From Chamaelirium japonicum (taxonomy: Eukaryota; Streptophyta; Magnoliopsida; Liliales; Melanthiaceae), in assembly GCA_947650365.1 (NCBI GenBank), contig OX393550.1, positions 48,158,440-48,222,439 of the forward strand: a DNA stretch of 64,000 nucleotides, read 5' to 3'. The notes under the pieces were generated by a model, which saw only the letters and a list, made by a program, of their open reading frames with translations, was not told the origin of the DNA and did not search any database. Made by a program: the position numbers and the translations under genes. This document shows, in pieces, positions 9,360 through 19,731 of this stretch (position 1 is its first letter; each line of letters starts with the position of its first letter).

Positions 9360-12300
9360 GGAAAGAAAAAAGATAAGAATGCAGCAAAAATTAGAAAAAG
9401 TCCATGTGTTAGAGGAAACATGAAAGAATTTGACGTCATTGACGATGATGCAGCGTTGCAGCAGGTAGATTCAGGATGATAGCGTGAAACTTCCCTTTTT
9501 TTTTTTGTATATTGTTGAGCTAAGATAGTGTTACAACTGTTTGAGTGAATATCCATATTGCAGGCAATTGCTCTTTCACTTGGAGGAGCAACAGTGGACC
9601 CAGGTGCCGTACTTGGTGGTTCGTCTCAAAGTCCTGGTACAAATGTAGCTGATGCTGGTTATCGTGGGAATAAGGATAGGGGGAACATAAAAGAAACTGT
9701 TGGGAAGAGGAAGATTAAAAAAGGGGTATATGATTCGGCAGTATATCTTAGTTGTATTTAGTATTTACAATTGCATTTTTTATTTTTATCATGTAGTTAG
9801 GTATCTTGTGTTCAGAATAAGAGTTGGGTGCAGCTAACTGAAGATGAAGTTGTGGCGTACTTCTTTTCATTTGATGGTACGCCTTCTGTTATTTTGTTTA
9901 CAACAATCTTATTTGTAAATGCATGCTTCTTATATACACCTACTTGATTATGGAAATTTTGATTAGAATTTTAATTGGATCCTTTTTTGGGATTGGGTCT
10001 TAGTGGAAGCAACATCATAGCCTTATATATACGTGAGCCTTTATGTGTATTTACTGTTGTTTTGAGTGAGTTACTTAGGGTTAGGAGTACAAGAGTCATG
10101 TAGGTACTTTACTTTTCATTACAATATGTAGATTCAATTTTGGGTCAAATTTAAGTTAGTTTTCATGTAACTACACGGCAAATGAATTTTTAATATCCCA
10201 TGTGAGTTTTAAGTTAGTCATGCATGCATTTAGGGTGTTCAAATATTTTTTCTTTTAGCGTTTTCAAGGTCTTGATTTACAGTAACAAGAGTCAAAGTGT
10301 TGCCTAGGCTCCTGCCTAGGCATTTCTAGACACTAACTGCCTAGGCGGTGGTGTTCTACTCGTTCGGTAAAGCTTAGGTGGGCGCTTGGACGCCTAGTCA
10401 ACTGACATTAAGCATCGTGTGGGCGCCCCATATAAATCAATCCCGGTTAATACGATCAAACAGGGTCCGATCGGGTTTAGTATGCTTAGCGAGTTTAAGC
10501 CATGGTATATAACGAAAAGAGATGAAAGAAGGGGCGTATATTTTGCTATGTTGGGTATCGGCTTCTACGATTTCAAGGTAATAGTGGGGTCGGCAGTGGC
10601 TGTGTTTTAAAATTGGACATCATGTTTGCTGGTTGACGGTGACCGACGTTTTTGACGGCTGCTGACCGAGGACTTCAATGGCTGTGTTGTGTATCGGTAT
10701 TTACGATTTCAGTATGCTTCCCGTATCTCTGTGTTTTTATCTTTTCTTTTTATTTCCCCTTCAAGATAGCTGCTAACTTTATCATCTGCTTTTATTTGAT
10801 TTTATTTCAATTTTCTGTTTTTTAACAAATTTAGATACTAGGCTATTGCTTGGAATCCAAGTCCCAACCGGCAAGTTGCTGATCAAGATTCATGTGCTGA
10901 CATAAGCATCCCAGCTACAACCTTTAGAACAATCGGATTCATATTAATTTGATTTTGGGTTGGAATTTAAGTCTTATTTTACAGTTTTATCATGGATCAC
11001 GGTTTATTGCCTGGGTGTGGCTTTGTGAAGCAGGCGAATAACACTAATAGTTTGTAGTTCACCACAATCTTGCTTGAGACAAAGTATGTTTCTCACATTG
11101 CAAGATGGCAAACACTTACAAGCTCTGAGAATAGTAATCTCCTCAGAAGAACCCAAAAGTATAAACAAACTGAGCCATCTAATTTTCCTCTTAGTCCAAG
11201 ATCACCCTTCTGCTTATGTTTTCAAGTTTGATTTCTTCATGAAAGACTATCAAAACCTTGTTATTACGCAATGGTCTCATTTTCTTGATTGTGCTTGTTA
11301 GGAGATGACGGCTAGGATTTGGAGAGAATGGAATTACTCTTCATTGAGGGACTAAGTCCAATATATATATGTACAACATAGAACTCGACCCGACTGTACA
11401 TAAGACTCGACCCATCTCTATGTACATTGACACCCCCCCTCAAACTCACGGTGGATCATGTACCGAGAGTTTGCTGATAAAATGCCTGAAGCAAGCAATG
11501 GTAAGAGACTTCATGAAGAAGTTAGCAGTCTGTTCCGTCGAGTGAACGAATGGCACGAAGATGGTGTGAGCGAGAAACTACTGGCGAACATAGTGACAGT
11601 CAATCTCTATATGTTTCGTCCGCTCTTGGAAAATCAGGTTGCTAGCAATCTAAATAGCACTCCGGTTGTCATAGAAGAGAGGTGTGGGCTCGGATATCAC
11701 GATGCCCAGGTCGAGTAGAAGACGACGAAGCCAGACAATCTCTGCGGTGGTGGAAGCCATAGCCCTGTATTCGGCTTCGGTGTTGTAGTGAGCAACGGAG
11801 TTATATTTCTTACTGTGCCAAGAGATAAGGGAGTCACCAAAGAACACACAGTAGCTGGTGATAGAACGACGAGTAGCAATGTCCCCTGCCCAGTTGGCAT
11901 CAGAGTAGGCGCACAACACTGGAGTAGAGGTGGAAGGTAGAAGCAAAGAGCGGGTGATGGTGCTCCTGAGGTAACGGATGATCCTGAGTACCGCTGCATA
12001 GTGAACAGAGCGGGGAGCATGAACAAACTGACATGTTGCAAGAGGAATGGAAACACTTGTTCGCTATTAGTTAATGGATAGTCCCACATCGGTGAGGGAG
12101 GCACTCATCACCCGCTTAATATACCCGTTGTGGACCCCCCTTACGACCCGGGTTTTGGGGTGTGAGGGTATCTAACATGGTATCAAAGCTAGCTCGTCTC
12201 CTGCTCCTGCTCCGGGTGCTCCCCATCGATCATGCCTTGCCACGCGTGCTCCGCGTGAGGGGGAGTGTTAACGGATAGTCCCACATCGGTGAGGGAGGCA

Positions 12301-13852
12301 CTCATCACCCACTTAATATACCCGCCGTGAACCTCCCCTTACTACCCGGGTTTTCAGCTGTGAGGGTATCTAACACTATTAATGTTGTTGTGCATCTGAA
12401 AGAGGGAATATAAAAGAATTTGAGGAGAAAAATAGATATTGATGACCGAGGATGCTAAGCCAAAAGGGTCAAGATTGGCTTGTCACAAGACATTTTTGGA
12501 GCTCAATCCAAGCCATTTTCGGAGCTCAATCATATAATTTTTCACATTTTTATACTACTCTCTTCCATGCTTGATTGATGTCTGATTTTTTCATTTATTC
12601 CTCTCTTTTTTTTCCTATACATTAACCTGTGGAGCAATAATAAGTTTTATAGTTAGTAAGAAATCTACCGATATCACTAATCCTAAACTATAGGAGCCAA
12701 TTAATTTATAGGGCAAATTACAAAAAACTCCCCTGAACTATACACCTCATGTCATATTGGTCCCTCAACTATTTTTTTAACAATTTGATCCCTGAACTAT
12801 GCTCCGTCTGCATTTAGCCCCCTCCGTCAACTTTTATTCCGAAAATACCCTTGTCCTAGTAAACATAAATTAAATATTTTTAGTCTTATTCGAAATTGAT
12901 AAGGGTATTTTCGGGTTAAAAAGTTGATGAAGGGAGCTAAATGCAGACATAGCAAAAAAAAAAGTTGAGGGATCAATATGAAATGAGGTGCATAGTTCAG
13001 GGGTGTTTTTGTAATTTGCTCTAATGCATATTAGTCCTATGGATGGATGGTTTAGTTAGGCTAAGATGACCTACGTTATTTCAAGAACTGCAATTGATAT
13101 CCTCGGCAATACATAAGGGCTAGGAAAGGTGGGAGTTATTCACGTTCATGGCTATGAGTGAGTGAAACATTCCGAGGAAATCCAACATGTTAAGCAGCTG
13201 AAACCGGCCAATGTGTATGGAGGAGAGAAAGGTGCCTGCCTTTGGAAGTGGGTGTTAAATAGGACCTTTTATCTTTTATCAACAAATGGTAATTTAGAAC
13301 AAAGGGCATCTTTCTGTTTTTCAGATTTAGTTCTCTCTCACTCTGATGCTTGCTTTCCTTTGTGATTTTTTCTCATCTGATCTGAGATAGATGGGTGAGG
13401 TTTTGAGGTCATGAGTTGATGTTTTTGAACATGTTGTATGGTCATGATTTGCCTTACAGTAGCAGGGAAAGGTTATATCACATTGCGGGACCTTCAGAGG
13501 ATCGTCAATGCTCATGATTATACTTGGCCAGACATGGAGATGGCCAATATGATTCATTCCTTCGACAGTGATGGTGATGGAAAGGTCAGTATGTACTGTT
13601 TAGATATTGATAATGTCTTCTTTTAGGGATGAACATAGTACAACCATCAACCTTGAGCTATAGGACTGAATGTTGATGCTTAAAACGAACACCTCGGCTG
13701 CTTACTCTATAATTGCATGCTTTACTATAATGAGTCTGCAAATCATCGTTCATTGTTTAAGTCGATTAAATGTTGAGCTGCTGCAGCTAAGTTTGGATGA
13801 CTTTCGAACTATTGTAACTCGATGCAACATGATGCAAGAGCCTAAGGAGTGA
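9360..13852 (+). CDS. UIM- and EF-hand-containing protein, 3' half (5 exons seen; 5' exons not found)
   Basis: Exons: 9360-9464, 9564-9725, 9816-9876, 13460-13584 and 13787-13852 (TGA). All have GT-AG borders and matching phases, and joined they give one open frame. Exon 1 is Lys-rich and, across the 9464/9564 junction, encodes a ubiquitin-interacting motif (VIDDDAALQQAIALSLGG). A Gly/Ser-rich linker follows, then EDEVVAYFFSFD. EF loop 1 (DVAGKGYITLRD) is split by a 3.6-kb intron. EF loop 2 (DSDGDGKLSLDD) has D at positions 1, 3, 5 and 12 and is split by the last intron. The protein ends MMQEPKE. Loop 2 should bind Ca2+; loop 1 lacks acids at positions 3 and 5 and may not. By family knowledge, UIMs bind ubiquitin. 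I do not recognise a named orthologue. The long intron holds a copia remnant, a TRIM and a MULE-type element. The upstream exons may lie beyond the copia insertion or the window edge. Confidence 0.8.
10285..10420. repeat. GCCTAGGC-rich repeat, hAT-MITE-like fragment
   Basis: Several GCCTAGGC-type motifs in both orientations, with cgcctag and ctaggcg arms. This resembles a common plant non-autonomous hAT subterminal pattern. No target duplication was identified. It lies in the long intron of the UIM/EF-hand gene. Confidence 0.35.
11296..12063 (-). mobile_element. copia 3' end remnant, reverse orientation
   Basis: Read on the minus strand, the fragment runs from late pol into a 3' LTR. RNase H pieces include VHAPRSVHYAAVLRIIRYLR, YSDANWAGD, SWHSKKYNS, TEAEYRAMAS, then RTKHIEIDCHYVRQ, with an in-frame stop after DNRSAI. 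The polypurine tract (AGGGGGGG, complement of 11433-11440) precedes an LTR of about 137 bp (11296-11432) that starts TGTCAATG and ends TAACA. Everything upstream of RNase H is missing. The LTR sequence differs from that of the 3341-8712 element, so this is another family. Confidence 0.88.
12069..12375 (+). mobile_element. TRIM (terminal-repeat retrotransposon in miniature)
   Basis: Two direct terminal repeats (12069-12177 and 12266-12375, about 110 bp, each with the plant TRIM-like agtcccacatcggtgaggga block) enclose only 88 bp. A primer-binding site (tggtatcaaagc, 12178-12189) directly follows repeat 1, and a purine tract (gtgaggggga) precedes repeat 2. The 5-bp target duplication CTATT is perfect (12064-12068 and 12376-12380). 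The left repeat starts AG instead of TG. There is no coding capacity, as is usual for TRIMs, which are mobilised in trans. Confidence 0.93.
12711..13021. mobile_element. MULE-type MITE, fold-back (311 bp)
   Basis: Long terminal inverted repeats: the left end begins gggcaaattac and the right end finishes gtaatttgctc. Internal arms of the cccctgaactat / atagttcagggg type pair along most of the length. The likely 9-bp duplication is taatttata (12702-12710) against taatgcata (13022-13030), 7 of 9 matching. It sits in the long intron of the UIM/EF-hand gene. Confidence 0.8.
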
Positions 13853-14154
13853 CAAGATGAGTTCGCGTTTGTGGCCGAGGTAAGATTTTAGTTGCATGTT
13901 CTTGTTTGATTTCTTTTAATGGAATTACTTGCACAGTTGAAACTTGAAAGTAAACATATCTAATATATGGTAGAGTGAGGAGGGGGGAAAAAAACTAAGG
14001 GAAGAAAGAAATGGCTTGTTACCATCAGAGAATGATGTTCTGTTCCTTTTTCAGTACTCCCATGACCATGAAAGGAGATCCTGTCATTAACTTGCTGCCA
14101 ATTTTATTCCTCAACTACAAAATTCCAGTCTGCTACAGTAAAAGAGATGCAACT

Positions 14155-14388
14155 GCGGTTGCATCCCAGCAGTGTGACGTCCGCTTCTATCTCTGCGGGT
14201 TGCAGGTTCGATCTCCCAGTTTTCTCTTCGTCCATGCTGTCGTGACTTTCCTGTCGGGCAATTTAAAAGGGGAATCTCTCTTCGCTGGTGTTGGCGAGTT
14301 TTGAACCCTATCTATTTGGTACTACCTGATTCACTAATAGGTGATGTACTGACCACTATGGTCCTTTCGAAAAAGAGAAAAAAAAAGG
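14155..14388 (+). repeat. Possible tRNA-derived SINE
   Basis: A B-box-like ggttcgatctccc (14203-14215) and an A-rich 3' end (cgaaaaagagaaaaaaaaa, about 14368-14387) suggest a SINE. No convincing A box or target duplication was found. Confidence 0.35.
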
Positions 14389-14526
14389 GTAAGAGGATTG
14401 AGGTGAATCAATTAGTGTTATGTGGTGCATCATTGAAACCATCTGTTTTATTCTGACTTATAGTTGTAAAGCTCTTAGAGAGGATTACTGTTGTCGATGC
14501 TTCCATTCTGAGCTATTAGTTCTGAA

Positions 14527-15120
14527 TAGGGGTGGGACTTGGGCCGGTTGAAGGGTCTGCCCATGTCCAACCCGATTTACAAAAACCTTAATCCGTTTTG
14601 TCCGTGGAAGCCCAACCCGTGCTTGTCCATTTAAGTTGCTCAAGTTACTCTGGTTGCCCAATTTGCAAAAAATTGGACGAGTTGGACAGGTTGCCCAATT
14701 AGAAATACTTGTGAAACATAAGCAGATGGGAAAAAAAAAAACCCAACAGATCTTTGATTTGCATTAAAAAAACCAACCGATCTTTAATTTGCATAACGAA
14801 AACATAAACTCAAATCTATATCCTCACATATTTCAAACGAATTTTTAGTATTCAACATCAAACAGATAGTCATTGATTTGCATAAAGAAAACTACCAAAG
14901 CATAGAAATATAACAAGGAGTTCCACGGGATGCAAGTATGCCACTATACTTGGGTTCCTCAGGTTGAGAAGACCGGTGCCCAAACTAGTCCAAATTGAAA
15001 TCGGGTTGATATCTTTTTGTCCAAATCCGTCCAAGTTTTTAACTAGCTTTGTCCATGCTTGTCCATTGTTCGGGTTGGGCGGGTCGGGTTCGGGTTGAAC
15101 CCGCCCAAGTCCCACCCCTA
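14527..15120. mobile_element. Non-autonomous hAT element (594 bp)
   Basis: The terminal inverted repeats are TAGGGGTGGGACTTGGGC on the left and its near-perfect complement on the right (gcccaagtcccacccCTA). The 8-bp target duplication GTTCTGAA is perfect (14519-14526 and 15121-15128). Subterminal regions are full of short cgggt/acccg and cccaacccg motifs. No transposase coding was seen. Confidence 0.93.
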
Positions 15121-15566
15121 GTTCTGAACTCGAATGAATAGATAATAGTTGCTTGATTGCTTCTTGCGATCGAAAGTGCTGAATAATATCACTCTAGCTA
15201 ATCAAAACAAACAAGATAAGTGTCGTCACGTAGCTGAATGTGATTTTTTTTCTTCTTTTCATTATACCAGATCTGATCCGATCCATGCAAAGATCTAAAT
15301 ACACATTCGTTAACGTAATCGGGTTTGGATCCGATCTGTGCTGAGCTCTTAGTTATCGGTTTGGGTCAGACAGACCAAAGCCTCAAATCTCTGGTCGGAT
15401 TTTGAAAGTTCTAACATAAATCTTTAAAATTATTATTTTCTTAGGGATTTTCAAAATAATAATTAATGAAGAAGCAATTAAAAACGAGAATTTAACATAG
15501 CAGCACTCCATGTCGTAGGTTGGCACCGAAAAGCTTCTGTCATATTGGCTGCTATATATTTCTTTT

Positions 15567-15889
15567 AGGGTTCGTTCTTTTGGCGAGACATAAAAGAAAA
15601 ATTTGTTTGCTTGAGACATTCATGGTGCAAGGACACTGATGTCTCGGAAAATTAAATATTTCATGTTCCTTTATGCTGAGCAAATCTGTCTAAATTTTGG
15701 TGGAACTCTAATGTCTAGTATGTGGTGGGCAATCAATGACTGACCAATTTTGGTGGGACTCTAATGTGTCACCAAACTAGAAAAATAAATAAAGCTTGAA
15801 AATCCATGTACTTGGGATGTTGGACAAATAACATGGCCGGGTAAATCAATGTCCAACTTAACTTACTCGCCAAAAGAACGGACCCTTGG
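15567..15889. repeat. Fold-back element with gggttcgttcttttggcgag ends
   Basis: The left end gggttcgttcttttggcgag is complementary to ctcgccaaaagaacggaccc at the right end. Part of the interior (from about 15604) is repeated directly from about 15918 to 16100 (both contain ttgcttgagacattcatggg, a '...gggcaatcaatg' block and ccaattttggtggga). The structure therefore looks like a duplicated or nested MITE. No clear target duplication. Confidence 0.55.
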
Positions 15890-16688
15890 AGACATAAATG
15901 GATTGTGAAATTCATTTGCTTGAGACATTCATGGGCAAGGACAATGATATCTTGGGAAATTAAATGTCTTATGTTCTTTTCAGTAGACATATTTATCTAA
16001 ATTTTTGGTGGGTCAAATATATCTCGGCAAATAATGTCTCGTCCGAAGTGGGCAATCAATGCCTGGCCAATTTTCGTAGGACTATATGCCACCAAACGAG
16101 AAAAAAAAAAAAAAATTCTAGAAAAATGATTTACCCGGGTTATTGGGCAAAAGGATGTGGTACAAAGTGATAGAATTGCTAGAAAGTAAAGGATAAGAAA
16201 ATAATGAAAAAAAATGGGGGACTTAGTGATAGCTCCCTGGATAAGGTATCAACTTGCAATAATCCCTCCTACAAGTTTGGTATTGCAATAGCTCCCTCCC
16301 AAAATCCCACCAACCAAATAGAAGAAAAGGACAATAGCGTCTGACAAAGTTCATTAAATTTACATTTCCTGCCATCAACTTAATACGAATCATTTTTTGA
16401 ATGAAAATCAATTGAAATTACTATAGATTGTCGATTTAAAACCACAAAACAATTTGATTTAATTTTTTTTGTATATTTTTATCAATTTTTTTTTATTCTA
16501 TCAATCGACCAAATAGTTACTTTTTTTTACCTAATTGTTATTCTTTATGTGCAAGATAGAACTGACTTGATTTCACATAGTTAAATACATTTTTGTCACA
16601 AAGATAATCATATTAGCTAAAACTAACGGATTTTTACTCTTTAACAATTATTACTCTTTTGCTACGATTGTTACACTTTATCTATAGA

Positions 16689-17243
16689 GGTAAAATTATC
16701 ATTTAAAATTTTTTGGTATTACATGTGTGTGGGAGAAGGATGAGCTCATGTTAGCCAAAGTCCAATTATAAATAAAGTGGCATTTGAATTTATCACGTAA
16801 ATGTCTAAAGTGGTATTTAAATTTACGAATGGTGCCACACATTCTTTCATAGAAAATCGAGCTTGGGAGGTGGTGGTGGTGAGGGGGGAGGGTTGCACCT
16901 CTCCCTCATCGCGCTCGGACATAGGTTGGCCTCCCTTGGATCGTCGATGCGGAGAATCACCAGCGACCTTTCGTTCGTGCCGTGGTTCGCCAATTCCGTG
17001 TCGGAGGTCTCCGTGGTCCGGGACGAGCTCCAGCCATGGAGTCCATGCATGGGGTGGAGGGGCTATAGCCATATGGTCGTGCGGGGTGGTCCGGGTGACT
17101 CGGGTTTGGATTCTAGTTGCTTTGTTGTCGATCGGGTAGGTTCGATACCATACAGAGAGGGTAGCAGGTGTTTTGTAAGGGTAAAATTATCATTTAAAAT
17201 TTTTTGTTATTACATTTGTGCGGGAGAAGGAGCTCATGTTATT
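16689..17243 (+). repeat. Pair of ~65-bp direct repeats flanking a GC-rich segment
   Basis: The repeats at 16689-16753 and 17178-17243 share gtaaaattatcatttaaaa, attttttg and ttacat, then gggagaagga and gagctcatg. Between them, 16857-17140 is GC-rich, unlike the AT-rich surroundings, with no frame I recognise. No PBS or polypurine tract is visible. Confidence 0.5.
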
Positions 17244-17894
17244 ACATTTGTTCGAACTTTACATACCATTAACGCAAAACGAAAACCTTTTTAAGGAGAT
17301 AATGTATTAATCCTCAAAAAAATTGACTTTTTTGGTATTGTTTGGTTGTAAAGAAAAAAAAAAAAAAAGAATTTAACGAAAAAGTCCATTAGCAAGAGAT
17401 ATTATTCCTTTTTCATGTTTTCCTTTGGTTTTGGCAAGAAAAGTTTCGAGAGGTAGATAGTTATGGAAAATTGTTTTCATGTAGGTTTACAATTTTTCAT
17501 AAAGCAAACACCAAAATTAACTCCCCCCCCCCCCCCTCTATTTTTTTTTTTTACATTCTCATTCACCCAAACACACCCATTATGAAAAAATGCTTTTCAA
17601 CCATGCTTTCCACCTAGATCGGTCAATCTTGATGTGGTATTTGTTCACAACTGTCCGTTGCAACCCAGCCTCGGCATGTGAAGCTCACTCAACCCGACTG
17701 GCAGGTAAAGGCAAAGGACGGATAAATACTTCTTACTTGCTAGTACTTAGTTAGTTGTTATTTTTCAAATAATATTTTATAAAAATATTTTTTTCATTAT
17801 ACTTCTTCCTTAACATCCACAAAAAGTCAAAATCTTAGATTTTATCTCAAAGAACGATAGAAACTAGAAAGGGTATAAATTTAGAGGATAAAGG

Positions 17895-18420
17895 TAGACC
17901 TGTCAATGGAGAGGATTTGATCCGAATTCGATCCGTTAAGTCAGATATGGATAGGGTTTTTTTGATCCGATAATCCGATAATTGTTTACCAAACAAATTG
18001 GATATGAATTTTGGCTAATCCAATCCGTTAAGAACCATATCCGACAAACTATAACACAATATATTATATTTTATTAATTATTAGATTAGATTTCTTTAGA
18101 TTTAAGATCCTAAGGATTAATATAAAACAGATTCTCATGGTCCCCCGATCGAGAATTATATTTTATCCTGTCCCTTCCGAGTCTTAAGTTCAGAATCGTC
18201 TATTCTGCGATCAAATCATTCTTCGATGGATTTGACGCTCAACGATATCATGATCGTCCAATGATCTGGATTATGATCCGAATCTGATTCGATCCGTGGT
18301 TAAAATGGATATGGATTAGGTTTTTTGACCCGATGATTCGATAACGGTCGGAATCCGATAACCCGTTTACTTAACGGATCGGATTTGGATATAGCCGAAT
18401 CCGATCCGTTGACAGGTCTA
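17895..18420. mobile_element. Non-autonomous hAT element (526 bp), TAGACCTGTCAA family
   Basis: The termini are TAGACCTGTCAATGGA and tccgttgacaggtcTA. The target duplication is gataaagg against gacaaagg (17887-17894 and 18421-18428), 7 of 8. The interior is rich in gatccg/cggatc motifs. It ends about 350 bp before the LENG1-like start codon. A relative lies at 62539-63091. Confidence 0.88.
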
Positions 18421-18746
18421 GACAAAGGGGCAGTATGTCAAACTTTAAAGCAGATGAACGAGAGAGATCGACTCTTCTACCGTTGTGGCCTCCTACAGTT
18501 TGCAGCCCGATGAGCGCCACGTCGCATGAACTGACATCACAGCTGCGAGGGTGAAGTGTGCAATCTGGACTGTGAGTAGCGTGAGTGGGATTCATCCGTT
18601 GGTGCTGCCACGTGGCACACTCATTACAGTCAACGTGGCGTGCATCGGCGATTAGTTCTTAAACTAACCCAATATCTGACGTCATATACATCGTCCCTTT
18701 TCTGCCATCCGGATCCCCCCTTCGCCTCGCGCATCGGAACCCTAGA

Positions 18747-18767
18747 GAGAGAGAGAGAGAGAGAGAG
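18747..18767 (+). repeat. (GA)n in the LENG1-like 5' UTR
   Basis: A GA run ends directly at the ATG (gagagagATGg). GA/CT-rich 5' UTRs are common in plants. Confidence 0.8.
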
Positions 18768-19589
18768 ATGGGAGGGCACGGGGGACTGAACATACTCCCG
18801 CAGAAGCGGTGGAACGTGTACAACTTCGAGAACCGCGAGAAGGTCCGCAAGGACGAGGAGGCCGCCGCCCGCGAGGAGCAGCTTAACCGCGAGCAGTCCC
18901 GCCGCCGCGACTCCGAGTTCCGCCTCGAGCGCCTCCGCCTGGCCCGCGGCCTCCCCTCCTCTTTGGACACCGCTCCGGAACCCGCCCCCGTCACCGCCTC
19001 CGCCTCCGCCCCCGCCTCCGCCTCCGCCCCCGCCCCCGCCTCCGCCTCCGCCCCCGCCCCCGCCTCCGCCTCCGCCTCCGCCTCCGCCTCCGCCTCCGCC
19101 TCCACGCAGTACGTCGCTTCCGATTCCGGGCACATCAACCTCTTCGACGGCCTTCAGGACTTCTCCGCCCTCGGCGGCGGCGGCAGCGGCAGCGCACAAG
19201 TAGATGGTAACAAGAGCAGCAAGAGATCTAGGACAGAAGAAGCGGACGGCGGAGGATCAAGGAGCGGGAAGAAGTGGAGGAAGGAGGAGGGTCCTGTGAC
19301 GACGGTGACGCCGGAGGACGAGAAGTACAGGTTGGGGTACGGCCTGGCAGGGAAGGGCGTGAAGGTGCCGTGGTACCTATCGAGAGCGCCTTCCTTGCTG
19401 GCAGAGGATGCCGGCGGGCGTGGGTCTTCCGCGAGTGCCGATGGACCGGGGAAGAAGAATGGCGGGAAGAAGACGATAGAGGAGCTGAGGGAGGAGCGGA
19501 CGAGGAGGGAGAAGCGAGAGAAGGAAAGGGAAAGGGCGCTGTTTGCGTCCGCGGCGAGGAAGGGGGAGCATAGGGGGCTTTCTAGGTAA
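18768..19589 (+). CDS. LENG1-like protein with CIR N-terminal domain
   Basis: The frame encodes 273 residues. Residues about 3-45 (GGLNILPQKRWNVYNFENRE, then KVRKDEE) are the CIR-N domain shared by leukocyte receptor cluster member 1 homologues and CBF1-interacting corepressors. The domain suggests a nuclear, splicing- or transcription-linked role, not proven in plants. An Ala/Ser/Pro tract (about residues 76-113) comes from a gcctcc/gccccc repeat. Basic, acidic and Gly-rich linkers, a conserved LGYGLAGKGVKVPWYL block and a charged Arg/Glu helix follow. The ATG is the first after a GA-rich leader and starts the conserved domain. At the 3' end TCTAG|gtaaga makes the in-frame TAA (19587-19589) part of a possible donor. 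Splicing 19586-19718 to an acceptor (cattgcag) would replace the stop with RQRL and TGA at 19731. Either end is possible. Confidence 0.9.
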   Translation: MGGHGGLNILPQKRWNVYNFENREKVRKDEEAAAREEQLNREQSRRRDSEFRLERLRLARGLPSSLDTAPEPAPVTASASAPASASAPAPASASAPAPASASASASASASASTQYVASDSGHINLFDGLQDFSALGGGGSGSAQVDGNKSSKRSRTEEADGGGSRSGKKWRKEEGPVTTVTPEDEKYRLGYGLAGKGVKVPWYLSRAPSLLAEDAGGRGSSASADGPGKKNGGKKTIEELREERTRREKREKERERALFASAARKGEHRGLSR

Positions 19590-19731
19590 GAAAAAAGAGA
19601 GAAGAACAGCAGAAACTGTTCCTTGATTCCTTAATTTGGGTGATGAAATCGTTTTAGTAGGGACACAAATGTTTTTTCTTTCTTCTCTTACTCTCTTATT
19701 ACTTGGGTTTCATTGCAGGCAGAGGTTGTGA

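Noticed and set aside
18630-19199. Minus-strand frame with a long Gly run
   Set aside because: It is antisense to the Ala/Ser/Pro repeat of the LENG1-like gene, a shadow frame.
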